Source: a virus. Taken from it: DNA of 36,050 bases. The translations under genes and the position numbers were made by a program. The first letter of the stretch is position 1, and each line of letters begins with the position of its first letter. The notes under the pieces are model-generated. The model was not told the origin of the DNA. It searched no databases and worked only from the letters and a program-made list of their open reading frames with translations. The stretch lies in the IMG/VR virus record IMGVR_UViG_3300025128_000146, positions 1-36,050 of that record; one strand, 5' to 3'. This document shows positions 1 to 7,109 of the stretch, piece after piece.

Positions 1-726
1 CACTTCTATTTAGAAGGAGAAGACGGCCAATACTCTAAGAGGATTGAGTGCAGACTCAAGACTAACATTATAGGAGATAATAAAATAGCAATAGAATTAT
101 CTGATGGTATTTGGGGTCAAATGTCTATTAGGGAATTAAACGTATATATGAACTCATATCTAAATAAAAAGAACCGAGGTAGTTGGTCTAATCTAACTCC
201 TTCCGCTTTGTGGGAGAAAGTAATGAAGAGACTACCAACTGAAGCAGAAGAACATCTTATGGTGGCTTTTCTAAATCAGAATAGAACTTCTAAGGTTGTT
301 AAAGAGCGAGCGAGGGATTTGATGGTTCATTTATCATCCCGTTATCCTGATAGAGTTAAGATTAATTGGGGTTCACCTGATAAATTACTAGATGTATCAG
401 AGAATCCTACTATAATGTATATCAATGGTAAGATTGCTGATTGGAAATTGACAGATAGAGGATTAAAATCACAGGGACAACAAAATGTTTCTACTTTCGT
501 TTGGATTCATGAAGAAGATAGCGAGAAAGGAGAATGGCGTGGCCCGATTTGTGTAGATAATTTAGATAATAAGTCACCTACTGGCGACCAATTCGTAACC
601 AGAGCATTAGGATTACTCAATGATGATTTATTAGTAAATAGAGTATCTACGATTAAGTCATACTTAAATAGTAGACACGAAGTAGCACAGAATGACCAAA
701 GAATTTCGCTGTTCCAAAAGGAATAG
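1..726 (+). CDS. Unknown protein, 5' end outside the window
   Basis: The reading frame is open from base 1, so the ATG at 121 is internal and the gene is cut by the left edge; at least 241 residues are visible. I do not recognise a family. The protein is soluble in appearance, with no membrane segment or signal peptide. The middle is helical and charged (LTPSALWEKVMKRLPTEAEE) and a beta-rich part follows with several Trp and Asp/Glu residues. It ends in NDQRISLFQKE, a short hydrophobic tail resembling a bacterial clamp-binding peptide but not a good archaeal PIP box. It lies 35 bases upstream of TFB on the same strand and probably belongs to the same early operon. No function is assigned. Confidence 0.75.
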   Translation, partial: HFYLEGEDGQYSKRIECRLKTNIIGDNKIAIELSDGIWGQMSIRELNVYMNSYLNKKNRGSWSNLTPSALWEKVMKRLPTEAEEHLMVAFLNQNRTSKVVKERARDLMVHLSSRYPDRVKINWGSPDKLLDVSENPTIMYINGKIADWKLTDRGLKSQGQQNVSTFVWIHEEDSEKGEWRGPICVDNLDNKSPTGDQFVTRALGLLNDDLLVNRVSTIKSYLNSRHEVAQNDQRISLFQKE

Positions 727-761
727 AGAACTGAAACGGTCATCCATTGGGGTGACAAAAC

Positions 762-1610
762 ATGAAATGCGTAGAGTGCGGAGCATCTTGTATAGAAGTA
801 AGAGGAGAACTATCCTGTATATCTTGTGGATTAGTAGGTGAAAGAGTTTTTGAGCCAATTAATAGATTTGATTCTAAAGAATTAGTTAGACATAAAGATA
901 CTATTTTAGGTAGTGTAATTGGAACTGACAACATAAAAGGTTGGGCTAAATTGAGAAGACTGGCGGTTACTTCTGGGTTAACTAAACAACAAAATTACCA
1001 GAGAGATATTAATTTTCACATAAGCGTGACTGCTAGTGAGTTTAACTTATCAGAATCCGCTAAATCGGATATGAGAATCTATTATGATAAGTTGCGTAAA
1101 GAGCATATCTTTACCACTAGAATGAGGTATGAAGAGCGAATGGCTGCTATAGGTTATATGGTTCTAAAAGAACACGGCTACTCTTATACTTTAAAGGAAG
1201 TATCTAAAATATTAGAGATTCCTTCTAAAACTATAAGTAGACTGTCTAGACTTTACGCTAGGAACTTAGGCAAGTCGCACGTATTTTCCAACACGAATTA
1301 TAATTCTTTATTGGAGAAGTTTTGTAGTAAGTTAGGTAAGGATAGAAGTTTCATTAATGATTGTGTAAATCTATATTCTTACTTAGATAAGATAGACTCT
1401 AATTATCCGTCTTCTTCTCATCTTTCTGGTATAGTTTATTTTGTAGAAACTACTAGACCCGTTAGAGAGTCTACTCAAAAACAGATAGCGGCTGAATTTA
1501 AAATATCGGTGATGTCAGTTAAGAATCATTACAATAAAATATTAAATCTATTGGCTATTAAAAATACTAATGGGTTAACTGTGGATAATATAGTGGAGGG
1601 AATAAGATGA
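762..1610 (+). CDS. tfb: Transcription initiation factor B (TFB/TFIIB homologue)
   Basis: TFB bridges TBP bound at a TATA box and archaeal RNA polymerase. The N-terminus carries a zinc ribbon (C3, C6, C19, C22), followed by a short GLVGERVFEP stretch like the TFIIB ribbon end and reader. Two helical cyclin-like repeats follow, roughly residues 75-175 and 185-280. The second ends in a helix-turn-helix-like stretch (QKQIAAEFKISVMSVKNHY) that would match the BRE-binding helix. At 282 residues it is close to cellular TFB (about 300). The start at 762 has a GGGGTGA Shine-Dalgarno at 749-755. It heads the visible operon and overlaps the next gene by ATGA. A viral TFB could direct host polymerase to viral promoters (inference). 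The family call is firm; the promoter specificity is unknown. Confidence 0.9.
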   Translation: MKCVECGASCIEVRGELSCISCGLVGERVFEPINRFDSKELVRHKDTILGSVIGTDNIKGWAKLRRLAVTSGLTKQQNYQRDINFHISVTASEFNLSESAKSDMRIYYDKLRKEHIFTTRMRYEERMAAIGYMVLKEHGYSYTLKEVSKILEIPSKTISRLSRLYARNLGKSHVFSNTNYNSLLEKFCSKLGKDRSFINDCVNLYSYLDKIDSNYPSSSHLSGIVYFVETTRPVRESTQKQIAAEFKISVMSVKNHYNKILNLLAIKNTNGLTVDNIVEGIR

Positions 1611-1870
1611 TTAGAGAAATAATTCAAAAGGTAAATGATACCACTATCATAGTTTATGATGATACCAACTTGAGTGGTTATAGGTTCATAAATAAAACAG
1701 GTAAAAACACCTATGCAGGAAATAGTGTTTACTTTACCTTAACGGATAATTACCCCAATCAACCTATCTTAGTGGAGAAAAAGAAGAGGTTTGCACCAGT
1801 GGTTATAGCGATTGGTCAACAAGATATAAATGAATATATTATGTTAAGTAAGATAATAGAGGAGGAATAA
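1607..1870 (+). CDS. Hypothetical protein, 87 aa
   Basis: Not recognised. The small protein is predicted to be mostly beta, with strands such as TTIIVYDD, SGYRFINK, NSVYFTLTD and PVVIAIGQ and an acidic end (IIEEE). It has no cysteine cluster, membrane segment or signal peptide. Its start overlaps the TFB stop (ATGA), so translation is probably coupled to TFB; an accessory role in transcription is possible but unsupported. It lacks a C-terminal Gly-Gly, so it is not an obvious ubiquitin-like partner for the E1-like protein downstream. Confidence 0.7.
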   Translation: MIREIIQKVNDTTIIVYDDTNLSGYRFINKTGKNTYAGNSVYFTLTDNYPNQPILVEKKKRFAPVVIAIGQQDINEYIMLSKIIEEE

Positions 1871-1872
1871 TA

Positions 1873-2115
1873 ATGAGAGCAAAAAGCACTACCCATGTAG
1901 AATATGAAGTATGTAAGGCGATATTAGAATCACCTGAATTAGCAATAGTTATTGGTCAAGTTAAATCTAGACTAGTTCCTATGGCTGATGACGTAGCAGA
2001 AAAAAGATTTAATGTTGGAACTAAAAGTCTATCACAATTATTGCAGAATATTGTAGATAGAAGATTACATCGCATTCCAAAAGACCACCCAGATTATACA
2101 CCCAAAGGTGATTAG
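1873..2115 (+). CDS. Hypothetical protein, 80 aa
   Basis: Not recognised. The protein is helical and charged; residues 10-65 read as three helices (EYEVCKAILESPELAIVIGQ, MADDVAEKRF, SLSQLLQNIVDRRL), possibly a small winged-helix or other DNA/protein-binding fold. A strong GGAGG Shine-Dalgarno at 1861-1865 lies 7 bases before the ATG. The stop codon directly abuts the GTG start of the next gene. There is no direct evidence for a function. Confidence 0.7.
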   Translation: MRAKSTTHVEYEVCKAILESPELAIVIGQVKSRLVPMADDVAEKRFNVGTKSLSQLLQNIVDRRLHRIPKDHPDYTPKGD

Positions 2116-2418
2116 GTGGAAGAAGAGGACTTAGGTTCTCTAAGAGCAGAATGGTCGAGAACAGTTAGAGCAGATATGTTCAAAAAACTATTCTCCAATG
2201 CTCCTAAGAGAAGCAAATGTAAAATATGTAAAGTGAGTTATCCTAATTCTATTACTACTGGTAGTAGTATAGTTCACTGTATGTGTCCAGAGTGTATAAC
2301 TGGAATCATAGGAAAAAGGAAAGTTAAGAAGATTAACAAACCTGTGGAGGTTAAACCAATGGTAATCAAAGAAGAAGATTTGATGACATTAAAAGATTAT
2401 TTGGAGATGAAAATATGA
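2116..2418 (+). CDS. Small zinc-finger-like protein, 100 aa
   Basis: The centre carries two cysteine pairs (C-K-I-C at about 35-38 and C-M-C-P-E-C at about 55-60), forming a probable zinc-binding knuckle flanked by basic residues (FSNAPKRSKCK, KRKVKKINK). The likely role is nucleic-acid or protein binding. The start is GTG at 2116, immediately after the preceding TAG; a shorter start at an internal ATG (near 2176) would keep the zinc finger, so the start is uncertain. The end overlaps the next small gene by ATGA. Confidence 0.65.
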   Translation: MEEEDLGSLRAEWSRTVRADMFKKLFSNAPKRSKCKICKVSYPNSITTGSSIVHCMCPECITGIIGKRKVKKINKPVEVKPMVIKEEDLMTLKDYLEMKI

Positions 2419-2558
2419 AAGAATTTAATGAAAAGATTAAGAAAACAATAGACGCAGAATTAGCGAAAACCCCACCCAATATGAAATTAGAAGTTGATAT
2501 TGTTATGGAGAAAGAAGGAATTAGACTTAACTTTACTAGAGTTAAAAAGGAGGAATGA
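2415..2558 (+). CDS. Small hypothetical protein, 47 aa
   Basis: This 47-codon frame fills the otherwise empty gap between the zinc-finger protein and the E1-like gene, with ATGA overlap at its start. It reads MKEFNEKIKKTIDAELAK at the start and continues with a beta-hairpin-like VDIVMEKEGIRLNFTRVKK end. It is charged and soluble. Its last codons contain the AAGGAGG Shine-Dalgarno (2547-2553) of the next gene. Overlap spacing is the main reason to believe it; no family is recognised. Confidence 0.55.
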   Translation: MKEFNEKIKKTIDAELAKTPPNMKLEVDIVMEKEGIRLNFTRVKKEE

Positions 2559-2560
2559 AT

Positions 2561-3124
2561 ATGAAAAGAAAAGTATTGATTATAGGAACTGGTGGTATAG
2601 GGAGTTTCCTTATTCCGCTTTTAGATAAGACTGGATTGTATAGTATAACTGCTAATGACCCTGATATTGTGGAGAAGAAAAACATCTCTTATCAGAATTT
2701 TGAGAATAGTGACATTGAAAGTAAAAAGGTAGAGGTGATGAAGGATAGATACCCATCTATTAAGAAAGCCGAACCTTATTTTATTCTCACTGAGAAACAA
2801 ATCGAAGGTTATGATTTAGTTATTTGTTGTGCAGATAATCTAGATGTGAGGAGACTACTTTATAGGTCATCTTGTAAATGGTTGGATTTGAGGGCGCAGG
2901 GTCGTAATGGGGCTTACATTAGTTACAAGACTCCTAAGAATATGTATGATGTTGTTCTCGCAGGTCCAAATGGAAGTTTCTCATGTCAAGGTGATGAGTG
3001 GGATGGAGGTAAACAAAACTTACACTTCACCCATGTTGCCATTGCTGGAATGGCTGCTGAATGGATTCAAAGATGGTTTGTAAATAACGATGATGTGGCT
3101 GATTATAAGGTTGTGAATATTTGA
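2561..3124 (+). CDS. ThiF/E1-like adenylyltransferase
   Basis: The Rossmann-like E1/MoeB/ThiF fold activates the C-terminus of a ubiquitin-like or sulfur-carrier protein by adenylation. The glycine loop is VLIIGTGGIGSF near the N-terminus. An ANDPDIVEKKN acidic segment follows, then a lysine in ESKKVEVM that matches the conserved E1 lysine, and CADNLDVR, equivalent to the metal-binding D in MoeB CTDN. The usual arginine in the NLxRQ position reads as Tyr (NISYQNF). There is no C-terminal CxxC zinc pair and the protein is short (187 aa), a minimal domain. ATG 2561 is preferred over 2555 because AAGGAGG at 2547-2553 is 7 bases upstream of it. The gene overlaps the JAMM gene by TGATG, suggesting coupled function. 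Confidence 0.8.
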   Translation: MKRKVLIIGTGGIGSFLIPLLDKTGLYSITANDPDIVEKKNISYQNFENSDIESKKVEVMKDRYPSIKKAEPYFILTEKQIEGYDLVICCADNLDVRRLLYRSSCKWLDLRAQGRNGAYISYKTPKNMYDVVLAGPNGSFSCQGDEWDGGKQNLHFTHVAIAGMAAEWIQRWFVNNDDVADYKVVNI

Positions 3125-3588
3125 TGATATTAAATGGGCATTGGAAGATGGAGATAGAAGATACCTTCGATGATGGTAATGCCATCAATCAACTCTTTAG
3201 AGAAGAAGCAGGAGAATTTCTGAATACTATTTGGGAAATGAGTATGTCTGCCTTTGATTCACCAAGAGAAGTGCAAGTAGTAATAGATAATAATAATAAA
3301 TTATTCATTGATTATGGTAGTGCTTCGTTTGTAGAATTTAAAGACTCTGAGGGATTAACTGGAATGAAATTACCAATTAAGTGTTGGATACATACTCATC
3401 CATTTGGCTCTGCTTATTTTAGTGGAACTGATATGAGAACCATCAATACTTGGAAGATACATATGTTATCAGCGATAGTGTTGGGTGATGGTGAACATCA
3501 GTTATGGATGAACACTAGGCCCAATGAGGCTAAACATATTACTTATAGTAAAGTAAAAATTATAAAATTAGGAGATGAAGAAGAATGA
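3124..3588 (+). CDS. JAMM/MPN-domain metalloprotease (JAB family)
   Basis: JAMM proteins are zinc isopeptidases that trim or remove ubiquitin-like modifiers. The signature H-x-H-x7-S-x2-D is complete (IHTHPFGSAYFSGTDM, H90, H92, S100, D103). A candidate upstream catalytic glutamate lies in EEAGEFLNTIWEMS at about residues 28-40. At 154 residues it is about one MPN domain with no extra domain. The gene overlaps the E1-like gene by TGATG and the GroES-like gene by ATGA. The adjacent E1 and JAMM enzymes suggest a ubiquitin-like or sulfur-carrier pathway, but I see no modifier protein here. In some tailed phages JAB domains also act in tail assembly, so that remains an alternative. Confidence 0.85.
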   Translation: MILNGHWKMEIEDTFDDGNAINQLFREEAGEFLNTIWEMSMSAFDSPREVQVVIDNNNKLFIDYGSASFVEFKDSEGLTGMKLPIKCWIHTHPFGSAYFSGTDMRTINTWKIHMLSAIVLGDGEHQLWMNTRPNEAKHITYSKVKIIKLGDEEE

Positions 3589-3812
3589 AATTAGAAGCAT
3601 ATGGAGAGATGATTGTTTGTAGAGAAGCAAAAACCCAAGTGGGTAATTTCTCTATGAGTGAGAATAATAAAGCCTTAGTGGTATCTGTTGGGGATAAAGT
3701 GGATAACTTATCAGAGGATGAGTATATCTTTTATGAACCAAACAAGAAAGAAATTATTGGTGAGTTCTTTATTATTCATAATAGTAGTGTATTATGTAAG
3801 GTGATAGAATGA
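3585..3812 (+). CDS. groS: GroES-like co-chaperonin (probable)
   Basis: The 75-residue beta-rich protein has a GroES-like plan. An N-terminal strand (AYGEMIVCREAK) is followed by a disordered-looking loop with hydrophobic residues (TQVGNFSMSENN) in the place of the GroES mobile loop. Then come ALVVSVGDKV, matching the GroES 'vlavG' strand, EDEYIFYEPN, and a final strand with VLCKVIE, like GroES 'ilaive'. It is shorter than bacterial GroES (about 95) and lacks the roof hairpin. The strongest support is position: it is one small gene upstream of groL. It would cap the viral GroEL. The call rests on pattern and context, not on a search. Confidence 0.6.
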   Translation: MKLEAYGEMIVCREAKTQVGNFSMSENNKALVVSVGDKVDNLSEDEYIFYEPNKKEIIGEFFIIHNSSVLCKVIE

Positions 3813-4015
3813 ACTTCTATGACGAGGACGCTAATACTACTGGGCCAAAATGGTTTGAGTTTAAAGTTAATGTAACTCTATTGGGTTTCCATTTGGTCCA
3901 AGATTTAAATTATAGTGCTATGGATTTACAATCCTACTATGAGAACCCATACAAATGGACAGAAGAATACTTTGAACTAAAGAAAAATAGTTCACTAAAA
4001 AAGAAGGAGGAATAA
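3809..4015 (+). CDS. Hypothetical protein between GroES-like and GroEL genes, 68 aa
   Basis: Not recognised. It is rich in aromatic and acidic residues (YENPYKWTEEYFELKK) and ends in a lysine-rich tail (NSSLKKKEE). The gene overlaps the GroES-like gene by ATGA and ends two bases before the groL ATG; its last codons carry the groL Shine-Dalgarno (AAGGAGG). Its place inside the chaperonin operon hints at a chaperonin cofactor or substrate, but nothing in the sequence proves that. Confidence 0.65.
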   Translation: MNFYDEDANTTGPKWFEFKVNVTLLGFHLVQDLNYSAMDLQSYYENPYKWTEEYFELKKNSSLKKKEE

Positions 4016-4017
4016 AT

Positions 4018-5538
4018 ATGATTATATTAGGAGATGAAGCAAGAGAGAAGATGTTAGAGGGTATCAATTTGGCCGCCAATGCGGTTAAGCCCACCTTGGG
4101 ACCAATGGCTAGAACGGTGGTCTTGAAGGAGAGAGGAAAGCCAATTATTGTCAACGATGGAGTTACTGTAGCAAAAAGTATCCATCATGAAGATGAGTTT
4201 GTAGATATGGGTGCTAAATTATTGATTGAAGTAGCATCAGAAGCCCAAGATAAAGCGGGTGATGGAACTACTACTGCTTGTGTTTTAGCCCAAGCCTTTT
4301 GTCAAAAGGGTATAGGGGCAATAAATGCAGGAGCAAATCCAGTTGAAATATCTAACGAATTAATTGATTTAACAAATTCAGTTTCAGAATATCTACTTTC
4401 TATGGCTAAACCTATTGAAAATAGTGAAGAGGTTAAGAGTGTAGCATCTATTGCTGCTAACAATGATGAATTCATCGGTGAGTTAATCGCTAAAGCAGTA
4501 GAGACTGTCGGTAAAGATGGAGTAATTACTGTAGAGGAATCTAAGGATATGACTACTGGAGTAGATGTAGTTCAAGGTATAGAAATAGATAGAGGATATA
4601 GGAGTCACCATCTAGCATTAGATAAAGAAAACAATGTTACTGAATTAGATAATCCATATATTCTAGTATCTAACTTTAACATTATCAGATTTCAAGAACT
4701 AGTTCCTATACTAGAGTTAGTCGCAGAAACTAAGCGACCTTTACTAGTTATATCTCGTTCACTAGAACAACACGCATTAACTAATATGATTGTTAATGTA
4801 ATGAATGGTGTTCTACAATGTTGTGCTATTGAATCACCAGATTATGGTTACATATCTGATGCTCTATTAGAAGATATATCCATTATTACTGGTGGTAAAT
4901 TCTTAGATTATCAAACTAACATTAAACCTGAAGAGGTAAAGTTAGAAGATTTAGGGCAAGCCGAGAAGATAGTAGTTGGAGAAAGTAAAACTATTCTAAT
5001 TAATGGAGCAGGTTCTAAGGATGAAATAGATGTTAGAGTAAATATGATTCAATCCCATCTACCTGAAGCGAAGAATGAATTCGTGGCAGATAAGATGAGA
5101 ACTAGAGTTGCTAAACTATTGGGTGGAGTAGCCGTATTAAGAATCGGTGCTGCTTCAGAAGTAGAAATGAGAGACAAGAAAGAACGAGTTGATGATGCGT
5201 TAAATGCTACTAGAGCAGCAATGGAACTAGGAGTGATAGCGGGTGGTGGAACTTCTCTATTAGATTATAGTAATGGAGATAACATCTTTACTGTTTGTCT
5301 ATCTGCCCCATATGAACAAATATTATATAATGCTGGAATAGAAATAATTGATGATTATATATCTCTAAATGCTAAGACTGGTGAACCATGTAATATGATT
5401 GAAGCGGGTATTATTGACCCAGTGAAGGTTACTATATCTTCACTTCAAAGTGCTGCTTCTGTGGCAAGTTTAGTATTAACATCTGAAGTATTGGTAGGTG
5501 AGAAAGAAGATGATGTGCAGAACCAAGGGATGTTCTAA
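4018..5538 (+). CDS. groL: Group I chaperonin GroEL (Hsp60)
   Basis: An ATP-driven ring chaperone that folds client proteins in the cytoplasm. The equatorial ATP motifs are intact: PTLGPMARTVVL, NDGVTVAKSI, and GDGTTTACVLAQ with D82 equivalent to GroEL D87. The C-terminal equatorial part GGVAVLRIGAASEVEM, then VDDALNATRAAMELGVIAGGGTSLL, is textbook group I, not thermosome. Length is 506 against about 540 for bacterial GroEL; the flexible GGM tail is absent and it ends DVQNQGMF. A strong AAGGAGG Shine-Dalgarno precedes the ATG. Group I chaperonins are far less usual in archaeal settings than thermosomes, so acquisition from bacteria or phage is likely. With the GroES-like gene it makes a virus-encoded folding chamber, presumably for virion proteins. 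Confidence 0.95.
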   Translation: MIILGDEAREKMLEGINLAANAVKPTLGPMARTVVLKERGKPIIVNDGVTVAKSIHHEDEFVDMGAKLLIEVASEAQDKAGDGTTTACVLAQAFCQKGIGAINAGANPVEISNELIDLTNSVSEYLLSMAKPIENSEEVKSVASIAANNDEFIGELIAKAVETVGKDGVITVEESKDMTTGVDVVQGIEIDRGYRSHHLALDKENNVTELDNPYILVSNFNIIRFQELVPILELVAETKRPLLVISRSLEQHALTNMIVNVMNGVLQCCAIESPDYGYISDALLEDISIITGGKFLDYQTNIKPEEVKLEDLGQAEKIVVGESKTILINGAGSKDEIDVRVNMIQSHLPEAKNEFVADKMRTRVAKLLGGVAVLRIGAASEVEMRDKKERVDDALNATRAAMELGVIAGGGTSLLDYSNGDNIFTVCLSAPYEQILYNAGIEIIDDYISLNAKTGEPCNMIEAGIIDPVKVTISSLQSAASVASLVLTSEVLVGEKEDDVQNQGMF

Positions 5539-5626
5539 TTTTAGTCATAGAGGATTTAGGAAGTGCGTTCTCTGTATTAGAGGATACACTCCAGATAAAA
5601 GAGGTGAAAATAATGAAGAAGAATGA
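5513..5626 (+). CDS. Cysteine-rich microprotein, 38 aa
   Basis: A 37-codon frame bridges the 74-base interval between the groL stop and the next gene, overlapping groL by 26 bases and the next start by 14. The peptide starts MCRTKGCSNFSHRGFRKCVL and has C2, C7, C18 and C21, a plausible zinc knuckle. The tail is hydrophilic and acidic (GENNEEE). No good Shine-Dalgarno is evident beyond GAAAGAAGATG. The cysteine pattern and the lack of any other explanation for this gap are the support; it could be spurious. Confidence 0.45.
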   Translation: MCRTKGCSNFSHRGFRKCVLCIRGYTPDKRGENNEEE

Positions 5627-6134
5627 AGAAAAGAAAGAAGATAAAATTAAAGTTGTATTAGAGAAAGGTGAAGAGGATGTATCTTCTATGCAAAAATGTG
5701 TAGAGTTTGTTCTAAGTATGAGGGGCCAATTGATAGTTGGTCAAGCATTGGCTAACTCCATTAAAGCAATGGAAAATAGAGAACCTGAAATGTGGAGAGA
5801 GTCATCAAATATTTCTGATATGAAATATATATTGAAGAACTTTGGTATGGCTAAAGTCCTAACAGATATGACTAATAAAGATACTAAATATTTCGTAAAG
5901 AAGAATAGAGAGATAGTGGCTGAATATGATGATGCTATTTACAATGGTAAGATGGCAGTTGAAGTTGCTAAACATATGCATTCAGTTGATAGTGGTAATT
6001 ATTATTCGGCTAGTGTTGAAGTAACCTTTAGCCCTGTGCTTATTGATGGTGGTAGTAAAGAACCACAAGAGATTGGTTTATGGTCTTCTGACTCAGTAGC
6101 AACTGATGATGAATTTGATTTTGAGGGTGCTTAA
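5613..6134 (+). CDS. Hypothetical protein, 173 aa
   Basis: Not recognised. The charged N-terminus (KKNEEKKEDKIKVVLEKGEED) precedes a helical core at about residues 25-120 (CVEFVLSMRGQLIVGQALANS and onward). A short beta region follows (YYSASVEVTFSPVLI), then an acidic end (ATDDEFDFEGA). The start is ATG 5613, not the upstream GTG at 5604, because GAGGTG at 5601-5606 is a Shine-Dalgarno at 6 bases. The acidic tail is reminiscent of single-strand-binding protein tails but the rest shows no OB-fold pattern. It is cotranscribed with groL upstream and the PC4-like gene downstream. Confidence 0.7.
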   Translation: MKKNEEKKEDKIKVVLEKGEEDVSSMQKCVEFVLSMRGQLIVGQALANSIKAMENREPEMWRESSNISDMKYILKNFGMAKVLTDMTNKDTKYFVKKNREIVAEYDDAIYNGKMAVEVAKHMHSVDSGNYYSASVEVTFSPVLIDGGSKEPQEIGLWSSDSVATDDEFDFEGA

Positions 6135-6136
6135 TA

Positions 6137-6385
6137 ATGGCTGAAGATGACCAACTAGTAGGTCGAATCCCTAGAGATGCAACTAAAGAGTGGAAGATAG
6201 TCAAAGGAAGAAGTTGGAATATTGATTATATTGATATTAGACTTTATGAGAATAATAAACCAACTAAAAAAGGAGCGAGGTTTAACCTTGAAGAGATAGT
6301 AACTCTTAAACAAATACTACAAAAAGTAAAACAAGAAACAAAAGAACTAGATTGGAGTGATGAAAATGGTATGGATATACAATGA
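6137..6385 (+). CDS. PC4-like (transcriptional coactivator p15) ssDNA-binding protein
   Basis: PC4-type proteins bind single-stranded DNA and act in transcription or replication. The 82-residue protein matches the family layout. After a short N-terminus it has the strand series EWKIVKGRSWNIDYIDIRLY, then a loop with KKGARFNL equivalent to the PC4 'kkGisLs' strand, then the helix EEIVTLKQILQKVKQET. This is the whole PC4 domain with little else. The gene sits 2 bases after the preceding stop. With TFB in the same operon it gives the virus two transcription-linked DNA-binding factors. Recognition is by pattern; the fit is good but not verified. Confidence 0.7.
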   Translation: MAEDDQLVGRIPRDATKEWKIVKGRSWNIDYIDIRLYENNKPTKKGARFNLEEIVTLKQILQKVKQETKELDWSDENGMDIQ

Positions 6386-6743
6386 AGACGATTATAACGA
6401 GTGGGTAGAAACTCATGGGAAATGGATGAAAGATAATTTACCAAAAGAGATGGTAAATTCATTTGAGGGTGAAGTAGAATCAATGATTGGTGATAAGGAT
6501 AGACATGGTTTCATGTTATTCCATTTACTACATATGTCTACTCTAACTAAAGATGATAATTATAAATATGCTGAAGTGGCCCAAGAAGTTTGGAATTTAG
6601 CACTACCTATGATTCAGGCATTTAATACAATGGTTATGGGATTAGCAGGTCGAGCAGGTGATGAAAAGACATTACATGCAATTGGTCTATCTAATGCTTT
6701 AATGATGCAAATGTTTGCTCCTCAAAGAGATGAGGAAGAATGA
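6366..6743 (+). CDS. Hypothetical helical protein, 125 aa
   Basis: Not recognised. It is predicted all-helical and acidic, methionine-rich in the second half (NTMVMGLAGRAGDEK, NALMMQMFAPQ), with no transmembrane-length stretch. Frames open at GTG 6357 and ATG 6360, but GGAGTG at 6354-6359 is best spaced (6 bases) for ATG 6366. It overlaps the PC4-like gene by 20 bases and the next gene by ATGA. Confidence 0.7.
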   Translation: MVWIYNEDDYNEWVETHGKWMKDNLPKEMVNSFEGEVESMIGDKDRHGFMLFHLLHMSTLTKDDNYKYAEVAQEVWNLALPMIQAFNTMVMGLAGRAGDEKTLHAIGLSNALMMQMFAPQRDEEE

Positions 6744-6991
6744 ATGACCACCAAGATAGTGAACACTTCTCTTACTCCCGAAGTTGGGAAGAGATAGAAG
6801 GATTACTATTTGCGGCTGAACAAGAACAGAATAAGCATTACATGTTAATGCAAAATGGCGATAAGAAAAACCGAGTTTTTCATATGAGAAACTACAAAGG
6901 TTTGGAAGGAGTCATCAATGCACTTAGATGGGTGCTGGGTGATTTAAAAATAAATAGAGGAAAGGTCTTAGGGAGAGATAAACGTGAATGA
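6740..6991 (+). CDS. Hypothetical protein, 83 aa
   Basis: Not recognised. A small soluble protein with a histidine- and acid-rich N-terminus (MNDHQDSEHFSYSRSWEEIE) and a basic C-terminus (KINRGKVLGRDKRE). ATGA overlap with the preceding gene defines its start. It ends 8 bases inside the small membrane-protein gene that follows. Nothing indicates a function. Confidence 0.65.
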   Translation: MNDHQDSEHFSYSRSWEEIEGLLFAAEQEQNKHYMLMQNGDKKNRVFHMRNYKGLEGVINALRWVLGDLKINRGKVLGRDKRE

Positions 6992-7109
6992 TAAGTTAAT
7001 ACTAATGTTAGTAATAAGTGTATTTTATTTCTCAGCGGTAGGTGTATTTTATTTCTTAGGTAGAAAAGTGAGAAAAATAGAACAAGATATTTGGAGGGAT
7101 TTAGAATGA
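6984..7109 (+). CDS. Small single-pass membrane protein, 41 aa
   Basis: A 41-codon frame starting at GTG 6984 reads MNDKLILMLVISVFYFSAVG and continues with VFYFLG, one long hydrophobic helix, then a basic and acidic cytoplasmic-looking tail (RKVRKIEQDIWRDLE). It fills the gap between two genes and overlaps the ligase start by ATGA. The GGGAGAGATAAAC upstream offers a Shine-Dalgarno. Positive charges after the helix suggest the C-terminus stays inside. Function unknown. Confidence 0.6.
   Translation: MNDKLILMLVISVFYFSAVGVFYFLGRKVRKIEQDIWRDLE

Noticed and set aside
690-726. C-terminal QRISLF of the first gene as a clamp-binding peptide
   Set aside because: It resembles the bacterial beta-clamp motif, but the spacing does not fit an archaeal PIP box for the PCNA found here.
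1607-2558. Small proteins upstream of the E1-like gene as ubiquitin-like modifiers
   Set aside because: None ends in Gly-Gly or shows the beta-grasp strand pattern clearly enough.
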